DNA of 64,000 bases from Fibrobacter succinogenes. Lineage in GTDB: Bacteria > Fibrobacterota > Fibrobacteria > Fibrobacterales > Fibrobacteraceae. The notes beneath the pieces were generated by a model. The model did not search any database and was not told where the DNA came from. It saw only the letters and a list, made by a program, of their open reading frames with translations. Every line of letters begins with the position of its first letter. The first letter of the stretch is position 1. This document shows, one piece after another, positions 1-7,068 of the stretch. Location: the NCBI GenBank assembly GCA_902791475.1, contig CADAWC010000011.1, positions 1 through 64,000 of the forward strand, given 5' to 3'. Made by a program: the position numbers and the translations under genes.

Positions 1-1
1 G

Positions 2-295
2 AAGGCCGTAATCGTGAAGAGCTTCGCCCGCATCCACGAGACGAACCTCAAGAAGCAGGGCATGCTCGCCCTCACCTTCAAGAACGCCGCCGACTACGAC
101 AAGATCCAGGAACAGGACGTGTTCGACATCGTTGGCCTCACCAAGTTCGCTCCGGGTTCCGAGTTCACGCTCGTCGCCCACCACAAGGACGGCTCGGTCG
201 ATAACATCGCCCTCAGCCACACCTACAACGAACAGCAGTGGGCATGGTTCAAGGCAGGCTCCGCCCTCAACTTGATCCGCGCGAACAACAAGTAA
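2..295 (+). CDS. acn: Aconitate hydratase, C-terminal end (partial)
   Basis: This is the last ~97 residues of an aconitase, cut by the window edge; the frame is open from base 2, so the GTG at 14 is internal. The [16 protein letters not shown] stretch and the terminal WFKAGSALN segment are typical of the swivelling C-terminal domain of mitochondrial-type aconitases, which isomerise citrate to isocitrate in the TCA cycle using a [4Fe-4S] cluster. The cluster cysteines lie outside the window. It ends in TAA and is followed by a REP-like element and a terminator. Family assignment is firm; which paralogue it is cannot be told. Confidence 0.9.
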   Translation, partial: KAVIVKSFARIHETNLKKQGMLALTFKNAADYDKIQEQDVFDIVGLTKFAPGSEFTLVAHHKDGSVDNIALSHTYNEQQWAWFKAGSALNLIRANNK

Positions 296-307
296 GCGCA
301 CGGCATT

Positions 308-360
308 GTCATTCCGGCCAGAGACTGTCCTGAGCGACAGTCGAAGGATGCCGGAATCAC
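308..360. repeat. REP-like palindromic element (GTCATTCCGG family)
   Basis: The 53-bp imperfect palindrome starts GTCATTCCGGC and ends GCCGGAAT, with an inner CTGTC/GACAG stem. It lies just after the aconitase stop. A clearly related copy lies inside the U32 peptidase gene (44781-44830, opposite strand), and shorter relatives occur at 11648, 24508, 28335, 45422 and 51150. Confidence 0.75.
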
Positions 361-370
361 CTTTAACGCA

Positions 371-402
371 AAACGCAGACTCCACGGAGCCTGCGTTTTT
401 TT
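371..402 (+). terminator. Rho-independent terminator after aconitase
   Basis: An AAACGCAG/CTGCGTTT stem with a 12-nt loop is followed by a run of T residues. It sits between the aconitase stop and the transporter gene. Confidence 0.8.
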
Positions 403-505
403 ATTCCCACACACGTAATATTTTTCAAAGTTGCCATTTTTCGAGGAATAACTAAATTTGAAATAATACTCACTGAGTTTCGGCTCAAATTTTAGGAAAA
501 AGAAC

Positions 506-2191
506 ATGGCAAATAATCGTGAAAGCTGGGGTTCCAAACTCGGGGTCATCCTCGCAGTCGCTGGTTCCGCAGTCGGTCTTGGCAATTTTCTTCGATTCCC
601 TGTGCAGGCGGCTACCAATGGCGGCGGCGCATTCATCATCCCCTACCTCATTGCGTTTGTGTTCCTCGGGATTCCGCTCGCCTGGATTGAATGGACGCTT
701 GGCCGTTACGCTGGCTACCACAATTACGGCACCTCCCCAAGCACGTACCACGTGATTTTCCAAAAGAAAAAGAAGTGGGCAAAGTACCTGGGCTCGCTCG
801 GACTCCTCCCGCCGATTTTCATCATTTTCTACTACGGATTTATCCAGTCCTGGATTTTGGCATTCGCATTCTACTCGGCAACAGGCACGTTGATGGACGT
901 TGTCGCGCAGGGTCCGGAAAAGATGACGGAATTCTTCGGCAACTACATCATGCTCAAGACTTGCGTCGGTGGCATCCCGGTCGCCATCATCTTCTTCCTC
1001 ATTACATTTATCGCGAACATGATTGTGCTTTCGTTCGGTGTGCGCAAGGGCATTGAACGCGCCAACAAGATTTGCATGCCGATCCTCTTGATTTTGGGCC
1101 TTGTGCTTGTGGTCCGCGTGCTCACGCTCCCGGGCATTGGCAAGGGTCTTGCCTTCATGTGGAACCCAGATTTCTCGGAACTCGCTAGCCCCAAGGTCTG
1201 GATGGCCGCAGCTGGCCAGGTGTTCTTCACGATGAGCCTCGGTATGGCCATCATCTTCTGCTACGCAAGCTATCTCAAGCCGAAAGAAGACCTCGTGCTT
1301 TCTTCGCTCACGGCAAGCGCAACGAACGGCTTCGCCGAGGTGATTATTGGTGGTACGGTCGTGATCCCGATGGCAGTGCTTATCGCAGGCGCAAACATCG
1401 AAGAATGCGCGAAGCTCGGCACGTTTGGTCTTGGATTCCAGACGATGCCATACGTTTTCGGAACGCTCCCGTTCGGCGGTGTGCTTCAGACGATTTGGTT
1501 CACGATGCTCTTCTTTGCTGGCATCACGAGCGCCATTTCCATCATCCAGCCGCTCATCAGCTTCTGCGAAGACGACCTCAAGTTTACGCGTAAAAATTCC
1601 GTCACGACGGTCAGTACGATTACCTTTATCGGTAGCCTTACCGCCATTTTCGGCCTCGCCGCAGGCACCGTCGATGAACTCGACTTCTGGGGCGGTACGT
1701 ACCTCATCGTGTTCGTAGGCATGATCCAGGCAGTTCTCTTTAGCCTCGTGCTCGGACGCCGCAAGGCAAAGGAAGCGCAAGCCAATGGCGACCTCCCTGC
1801 CGAAGTGGAATTTGAACCGGGCGAAAACGAAGCCTTCGCAACAATGAACGACGGTTCGCTCCTCAAGCTCCCCCGCTTCTTGCGCCCCATCATCATGTAT
1901 GTTTGCCCGATTTACCTGATTGTGCTTTTGGTTTCGTTCACGCTCACGGACGGTCTCCCGTTCATCACGCTCAGCAACGTGGACCCGAATGCAACAGTCG
2001 AATTCCTCGGCCACACATTCTCAAAAATCGGATTCACATGGGCATTCCGCGGATTCTTGCTCGTGCTGTTCTTGCTTTTGAACCTCGCCATCGCCTATGC
2101 CTGGCGCAAGGGCGGCCCTGCTGAAAAAGGCCGCAGCAAGAGCATCAAGAAGATGGAAATCGGTAACTCTGACGAAAACATGGAGGGCTAA
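506..2191 (+). CDS. Sodium-dependent NSS-family amino-acid transporter
   Basis: A 561-residue polytopic inner-membrane protein of the neurotransmitter:sodium symporter (SNF) family. The N-terminus carries the first-helix signature GLGNFLRFP followed by NGGGAF, which line the Na+/substrate site in this family; about 12 hydrophobic helices follow. The start ATG has an AGGAAAAAG site upstream. A 34-residue membrane peptide follows after 2 nt, which is the MetP/MetS arrangement for methionine/alanine uptake, so small neutral amino acids are plausible substrates. Substrate identity is inference; the family call is secure. Confidence 0.92.
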   Translation: MANNRESWGSKLGVILAVAGSAVGLGNFLRFPVQAATNGGGAFIIPYLIAFVFLGIPLAWIEWTLGRYAGYHNYGTSPSTYHVIFQKKKKWAKYLGSLGLLPPIFIIFYYGFIQSWILAFAFYSATGTLMDVVAQGPEKMTEFFGNYIMLKTCVGGIPVAIIFFLITFIANMIVLSFGVRKGIERANKICMPILLILGLVLVVRVLTLPGIGKGLAFMWNPDFSELASPKVWMAAAGQVFFTMSLGMAIIFCYASYLKPKEDLVLSSLTASATNGFAEVIIGGTVVIPMAVLIAGANIEECAKLGTFGLGFQTMPYVFGTLPFGGVLQTIWFTMLFFAGITSAISIIQPLISFCEDDLKFTRKNSVTTVSTITFIGSLTAIFGLAAGTVDELDFWGGTYLIVFVGMIQAVLFSLVLGRRKAKEAQANGDLPAEVEFEPGENEAFATMNDGSLLKLPRFLRPIIMYVCPIYLIVLLVSFTLTDGLPFITLSNVDPNATVEFLGHTFSKIGFTWAFRGFLLVLFLLLNLAIAYAWRKGGPAEKGRSKSIKKMEIGNSDENMEG

Positions 2192-2193
2192 AA

Positions 2194-2298
2194 ATGGACG
2201 CTGAATTCACTACAGGCGGACTCGTTTTCATGATTTGCGCTTGGGGCGCCATCATCGGTCTCTGCGCATTCTGCTTCTATAAAGTGTTTAAGAAGTAG
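2194..2298 (+). CDS. NSS transporter small subunit (MetS-like)
   Basis: A 34-residue ORF two bases after the transporter stop: MDAEFTTGG, then one hydrophobic helix (LVFMICAWGAIIGLCAFCF), then YKVFKK. Length, single helix and lysine-rich tail match the MetS-type small subunits that accompany NSS transporters and are needed for transport in Corynebacterium MetPS. It must be cotranslated or coupled with the large subunit given the spacing. It was recognised by position and composition; the sequence is too short for stronger inference. Confidence 0.8.
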   Translation: MDAEFTTGGLVFMICAWGAIIGLCAFCFYKVFKK

Positions 2299-2345
2299 TT
2301 GTTAGTCAATAAGTCTTTAGTCAATGGTCATCAGCCATTGGTCGT
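2299..2345. repeat. Word-array spacer (TTAGTCAATA type)
   Basis: GTTAGTCAATAA, TTTAGTCAATGG and GGTCGTTAGTA words surround a CAATGGTCATCAGCCATTGG palindrome. The array begins right after the TAG stop of the small subunit and precedes the terminator. Similar words occur at 11593, 19733, 37680 and 40079. Confidence 0.55.
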
Positions 2346-2352
2346 TAGTATC

Positions 2353-2384
2353 AAGCCCGCCACCGCGCGGGCTTTTCCTTTTCC
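2353..2384 (+). terminator. Terminator of the NSS transporter operon
   Basis: AAGCCCGC and GCGGGCTT form an 8-bp stem, followed by TTCCTTTTCC. The tail is T-rich but interrupted. Confidence 0.65.
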
Positions 2385-2449
2385 CCACCCACTAATCATT
2401 ACTATATTTACCCCGACTTTATAATAACTTTTTATACTAAACAACCTAT

Positions 2450-5400
2450 ATGAAACGTACTACTTGCCCTGGCGAAGTTCCCTATTACATAGCTGTATTT
2501 TTAACATCTTTTATGCAACTGGGTTTATTCATCCACTTCCAAAGATGGATAACCTTCAACTCCGAAGGCACACGATTCTTCTGGTTGAGCCTTTTACTCC
2601 AGTTCGCCATGTTCTCGCCGAGCATCATCATGATGCATGTCGCAAGCTACTTCGCAGGCCGTTTCCCCAAGAGCAAGGTCATGGGTTGGACCTCCATCGG
2701 CATGGCTATTTCCGTTTTGCTGATTGCATTCTTCTTTGGCGATAGACTCGACTTCGGTGCATTTGCGCTATTGTTCTTGTACGGCATCTTCCTCTCGATT
2801 TTCAATCCGGCAAAAATCGGCCTCATGAAAGAAATCACCGACGGGAACGACCTCGTGAGGATCAACGCCAAGCACTTGATTTTCATGGCGCTCGGTATCA
2901 CAATTATATCCTTCCTCACGTTTGACTACAGCCCGAACGACAGCTCGACAATCAGCTACACACTGCTTCCGTTTATCCTCTCGGCTGTTGGCCTTGTTGC
3001 CGCGATTTCGTCTTTCTGCATCCGCATCTGCAAGCAGAACAAGTTCGTGAAGCTTCGCTCCCCCATGCGCAATTTTTCTTCGACCTGGTCGAACCCGATG
3101 CTCAAGCTCTCGATGCTCGGCATTGCCGCATTCTGGAGCGTGACGCAATTCCTCATCATGATTTCGCAGAACATGACGGGTACGCAGAGCACAACGCTAT
3201 TCCAGTGGACATTCATCTTCACCGGAATCGGCTACATCATTGGCGCCATCAGTGCCGCAAAGTCTTCCAAGAACTTCGTGGAAACAGGCCTTATCCCGCT
3301 TGCCGCCATTGCGTCTTCCATCACGATGATTATAACGCCATTCATCAATAACCAGTACGTCCTTGCGTTCCTCTACGCATTCATCGCCTTCTGGGCAGGC
3401 TCCGCATTCGTCATCCTCCGCACGGTCATCCAAAACGTCACACGCCCAGACACATCTGGCCGCATCCACGCCGTTTCGTTCATGATTCAGATGAGCTTCC
3501 TGTTCATCTTACTTGGCTTCCAGGTCATCCTCTTCCTCATGACCGAACTCAGCCTCCACAAACAGCTATTCTTCCTCGCTGTGATCCTCGCCCTCACGTT
3601 CGTGTTCACGCTCAAGCGCACCCCGATGACGCTCCTCCGCGCTGGGCTCCGCTTTGCATTCTCATACGTGTTCCGCTATAAGGTCAAGGTCCACGGCATC
3701 CAGAATATGCCCGAATCTGGTCCGCTCCTTTTGGTCGGCCCGCACTACAGTTTTATTGACTGGGCTGTGCTCCAGATGGCAAGCCCGCGCCCGCTTCTCA
3801 TCGCAAGCAACCGCAACACCTTTGCCGACTGGTATTTGCGCTGGTTCGCACACGGCAAGTCCGTCATCGACATCAACCGCCGCGACCCAAGTGAAGCGAT
3901 GGAAAAAATCCACGAAGCGCTCCTCAAGGGCGAAGCCGTCGTCATCTTCCCCGAAGGCGAAGTTTCCAAGGCTCCGTTCATTTCCAAGTTTTCACTCGAT
4001 TACAGCAAGGCCATCGAAGGCACCGAAGCTCAGATTGTCCCGTTCTACATCCAAGGTCTCTGGGGCAGCCGCTACAGCAACGCCTCCGAAAGCGTGAACC
4101 GTCCGCAATATTTCAACCGCACCATTAGCGTTGGTTTTGGCAAGGCAATGCCTGCTACAACCTCCGATGAAGAAATCCGCAAAGAAATTCAGCTTTTGGG
4201 AACCGACATCTGGAATATCGCGATGAACCATTCGGCAACAATCGTTCCGCTTTGGTACCGCGCCATGCGCAAGCGCCGCTCCCGCCCGATTTTGATTGAC
4301 CCCGCTGGCAACCACGTGACCGGTTACGAAATGATCCGCCTCTGCCACCACTTCGGTAAAAAGATCAAGTCTACCGCCAAGAACGACCAAAACGTAGGCT
4401 TCATGCTCCCGACCAGCCGCGACGCCGCTCTCGGCATTATGTCCATCCTCGGCTGTGGAAAGACAACGGTCAACTTGAACTACACCGCTCCAGTTGATAC
4501 GATTATCGGTTGCATCGACAAGGCCGAGCTTTCGACAATCGTCACGACACGCCCATTCTTTGACAAGCTCTGCGGCAAGAACCCAGACTTCAAGCACCTC
4601 GCTGAAAAATGCAAGATGATTTTCTTGGACGAAGAAGAAGCTAAAATTTCGACATTCAGCCGACTCATTTGTGCCTACTTCGTATCAATCTGCCCTGCAA
4701 AGCTCCTCCGCAATTTGTGGTTCAACACCTCCGCAAGACTCAGCGACGACGCCGTGATTCTCTTCAGCTCGGGTTCCGAAGGCACACCGAAGGGCGTGGA
4801 ACTCTCACACAAAAACGTGGTCGCCAATGCCCAGCAATGCGATTACATTGTCAAGCTCTGCCGTAACGATGTGATGACCTCCCTCCTCCCGCTGTTCCAC
4901 TCGTTCGGCTTTACGATGACGTTCATGATGCCGCTTTTGGATGGCGTACCAATGGTGCTCTGCCCAGACCCAACCGACATCAAGACTCTCGCCCGCGTGT
5001 GCGCCCAGTACAAGACGACCATCCTCATGGGCACGCCGACGTTCCTCCGCGCCATTGCCATCAACCGCTGGGTCCACCCGATGTGCCTCGACACGCTCCG
5101 CTACATCATCGCCGGTGCCGAAAAGCTCCGCCCCGAAATGCGCGAAACGTTCAAGCTCAAGTTCGGTAAGGATATTTACGAAGGCTACGGCTGCACAGAA
5201 CTTACGCCGCTAGCCACGCTCAACGCACCGAACGTACTTTTGGACGATTTCTTGACCATGGAAAAATGCTGCGACACCTCTAGCATCGGCATGGTCGTCC
5301 CGGGTTCTACAGGTGCCATTATTAACCCCGAGACAAACGAATTCTTGGCTCCGGGCGAAGAAGGCATGCTCGTCGTGACCGGCCCGCAAGTCATGAAGGG

Positions 5401-5851
5401 CTACCTCAAGGACGAAGCAAAGACCGACTCCGTGATTCTAGAAATCGACGGTCGCCGTTGGTACAAAACCGGTGACAAGTGCACCATCACCAAGGACGGG
5501 TTCATACAAATTCTCGGTCGCTACAGTCGCTTTGCAAAGCTCGGCGGCGAAATGATTTCGCTTACCGCCGTGGAACTCCGCATTGCAGAAACAGGCATCT
5601 TGGGAGAACACGAATTTGCCATTACCGCCGTTCCGGATTCTGTGAAAGGCGAACGCATCGTGCTCCTCGTCAAAGGCGATGAAGCTCTCGATACCGAAGA
5701 AATCTCAAGAAGTTTGCGCAAATCGGGAATCCCGCCACTCATGCAGCCGGGTTCCGTGTTCTGCGTCGAAGCCATCCCGAAGCTCGGCAGTGGCAAGTGG
5801 GACTTCAACGGAATGAAGAAGCTCGCCACGGAATTAGTCGAGAAGAAGTAA
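2450..5851 (+). CDS. aas: Trifunctional MFS (LplT-like) / PlsC acyltransferase / acyl-ACP synthetase
   Basis: A single 1133-residue chain. Residues ~1-400 are a 12-helix MFS module like the lysophospholipid flippase LplT. Residues ~405-600 are a PlsC-type acyltransferase with the HX4D box (HYSFID, ~residue 431) and the FPEGEVS motif. Residues ~600-1133 are an AMP-forming acyl synthetase with the SSGSEGTPKG nucleotide loop, YGCTEL and YKTGDKC. In E. coli, lplT and aas are adjacent genes that import and re-acylate lysophosphatidylethanolamine; here all three activities would lie in one inner-membrane protein. No frameshift is seen across either junction. Confidence 0.9.
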   Translation: MKRTTCPGEVPYYIAVFLTSFMQLGLFIHFQRWITFNSEGTRFFWLSLLLQFAMFSPSIIMMHVASYFAGRFPKSKVMGWTSIGMAISVLLIAFFFGDRLDFGAFALLFLYGIFLSIFNPAKIGLMKEITDGNDLVRINAKHLIFMALGITIISFLTFDYSPNDSSTISYTLLPFILSAVGLVAAISSFCIRICKQNKFVKLRSPMRNFSSTWSNPMLKLSMLGIAAFWSVTQFLIMISQNMTGTQSTTLFQWTFIFTGIGYIIGAISAAKSSKNFVETGLIPLAAIASSITMIITPFINNQYVLAFLYAFIAFWAGSAFVILRTVIQNVTRPDTSGRIHAVSFMIQMSFLFILLGFQVILFLMTELSLHKQLFFLAVILALTFVFTLKRTPMTLLRAGLRFAFSYVFRYKVKVHGIQNMPESGPLLLVGPHYSFIDWAVLQMASPRPLLIASNRNTFADWYLRWFAHGKSVIDINRRDPSEAMEKIHEALLKGEAVVIFPEGEVSKAPFISKFSLDYSKAIEGTEAQIVPFYIQGLWGSRYSNASESVNRPQYFNRTISVGFGKAMPATTSDEEIRKEIQLLGTDIWNIAMNHSATIVPLWYRAMRKRRSRPILIDPAGNHVTGYEMIRLCHHFGKKIKSTAKNDQNVGFMLPTSRDAALGIMSILGCGKTTVNLNYTAPVDTIIGCIDKAELSTIVTTRPFFDKLCGKNPDFKHLAEKCKMIFLDEEEAKISTFSRLICAYFVSICPAKLLRNLWFNTSARLSDDAVILFSSGSEGTPKGVELSHKNVVANAQQCDYIVKLCRNDVMTSLLPLFHSFGFTMTFMMPLLDGVPMVLCPDPTDIKTLARVCAQYKTTILMGTPTFLRAIAINRWVHPMCLDTLRYIIAGAEKLRPEMRETFKLKFGKDIYEGYGCTELTPLATLNAPNVLLDDFLTMEKCCDTSSIGMVVPGSTGAIINPETNEFLAPGEEGMLVVTGPQVMKGYLKDEAKTDSVILEIDGRRWYKTGDKCTITKDGFIQILGRYSRFAKLGGEMISLTAVELRIAETGILGEHEFAITAVPDSVKGERIVLLVKGDEALDTEEISRSLRKSGIPPLMQPGSVFCVEAIPKLGSGKWDFNGMKKLATELVEKK

Positions 5852-5976
5852 TCGCCAACAATAGCCTTAAAATATACCCGCACGAAAAACATGCGCGCAC
5901 TTTAAATAGCGGGGCATAAACGTCCCAAACGCGCTTCAATTATTGTATATTAAAGGCGCAAAAACAAGGAGATTAC

Positions 5977-6444
5977 ATGAGTCAAATTGTCTCTAAATTC
6001 CAAGAATTGGGGCTGACGCTCCCTGCCTGCCCCGCACCGGTTGCCGCTTATGTTCCGGCAACGCGCTTTGGCGATACGATTATCGTTTCTGGACAGTTGC
6101 CGTCTGTGAAGGGAGATTTTTCTGCTTTTACCGGCGTTGTTCCGAACCAGATTTCTGTGGAAAAAGCTAAAGAAGCGGCACAGATTTGCTTTTTGAACAA
6201 CATTGCCGCCGCTCTCACGCAGTTGAAAGCCGGCGAAACACTCCGCCTCGTTCAGATCCAGGGTTTTGTGCAGTCCGCAAACGATTTTCACGACCAGCCG
6301 ATTGTACTGAATGGCGCTAGCGAACTTGCCGTACAGATACTCGGAGAAAATGGAAAGCACGCCCGTACGGCAGTCGGCGTTTCGACACTCCCGAAGAACG
6401 TCGCTGTCGAAATCAGCTGCACGTTCCAGGCGATTAAGGAATAA
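5977..6444 (+). CDS. RidA/YjgF/UK114-family enamine/imine deaminase
   Basis: A 155-residue protein of the RidA family, whose best-known members hydrolyse reactive 2-aminoacrylate released by PLP enzymes. The sequence has the fold's GDTIIVSGQLP and a C-terminal VAVEISCTF strand. The longer N-terminus and ARTAVGVSTLPKNVAVEI ending resemble the YjgH/UK114-like subgroup more than E. coli RidA, and the conserved catalytic-type Arg is in LRLVQIQGF rather than the canonical position, so deaminase activity is not assured. The start has an AAGGAGA site. It abuts the convergent HD gene with no spacer (stops at 6442-6444 and 6445-6447). Confidence 0.85.
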   Translation: MSQIVSKFQELGLTLPACPAPVAAYVPATRFGDTIIVSGQLPSVKGDFSAFTGVVPNQISVEKAKEAAQICFLNNIAAALTQLKAGETLRLVQIQGFVQSANDFHDQPIVLNGASELAVQILGENGKHARTAVGVSTLPKNVAVEISCTFQAIKE

Positions 6445-6948
6445 TTAAAGCACCAATTTGCGAATCCAATCGCGCATGTGGAATACGGAATAGCCCGAAG
6501 TCAGCGACTTCTGGGCTATTTTTGCACCCCATTCCGTCGCCATCTTTTGGGGATTCAGCGGGAACCCGACACGGCCCAAATCCAGACGGTCCGCATCAAA
6601 GCACGTGTCTATCGTAACAATTCCCGTACGCGGCTGAATCGTGTGGAGACGGCACGCATCATAGAGCCAGCCAAAACGTTCATCGTCCAGCTCAAAGCGC
6701 TTTTCTTCACGACAGCACTGTGCAAATTCTGCGCCACGTGCGCCATGTTCACGGTCGTACGCATCATCCAAACGCTGCGAATCATGGAAAATCGCAAACA
6801 AGCGCACCACATCAATGTCAGCGCCAGTCTTTTTCGCCAAGAGGAGCCCATTGTACTCCACCTGATGCCAATGCTCAATGCCATGAACCTCGGACTCGTA
6901 GAGCCGATTCTCAAAAGCAAAGTTCATTAAAGCCGCGAAATCGATCAT
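6445..6948 (-). CDS. HD-domain phosphohydrolase-like protein
   Basis: A 167-residue protein with a spaced H...HD...D pattern: HGIEHWHQV, FAIFHDSQRLDD and a later H in CRLHTIQ. This suggests a small metal-dependent phosphohydrolase of the HD superfamily; no substrate can be assigned. No Shine-Dalgarno is visible: the bases upstream of the ATG belong to a TTAGG-word array (6952-6996), so translation may rely on another mechanism or the array may have displaced the native leader. Confidence 0.75.
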   Translation of the reverse strand: MIDFAALMNFAFENRLYESEVHGIEHWHQVEYNGLLLAKKTGADIDVVRLFAIFHDSQRLDDAYDREHGARGAEFAQCCREEKRFELDDERFGWLYDACRLHTIQPRTGIVTIDTCFDADRLDLGRVGFPLNPQKMATEWGAKIAQKSLTSGYSVFHMRDWIRKLVL

Positions 6949-7068
6949 TGTTAGGAGTTAGGTGGTAGGCTATAGGTTGTAGGTAATAATTAGCAATTTT
7001 GTTAGGCAAAGGTCGGCGAAGCCACTTTTATAAACCTAATACCTAACACCTATTACCTAAAACCTATT
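6949..7068. repeat. Inverted TAGGT/ACCTA word arrays
   Basis: The left half has GTTAGG, GGTAGG and TAGGTTGTAGGTAAT (6973-6987). The right half has ACCTAATACCTAACACC and ATTACCTAAAACCTA (7052-7066), a 14/15 match to the reverse complement of the left block. The right half runs into the mutS TAG stop. The same family occurs at 34833-35004 and 47744-47779. Confidence 0.65.

Noticed and set aside
485..2014. 509-codon ORF on the minus strand opposite the NSS transporter
   Set aside because: It is a shadow of the transporter, with a His/Glu/Arg-rich protein typical of antisense translation of hydrophobic codons and no recognisable domain.
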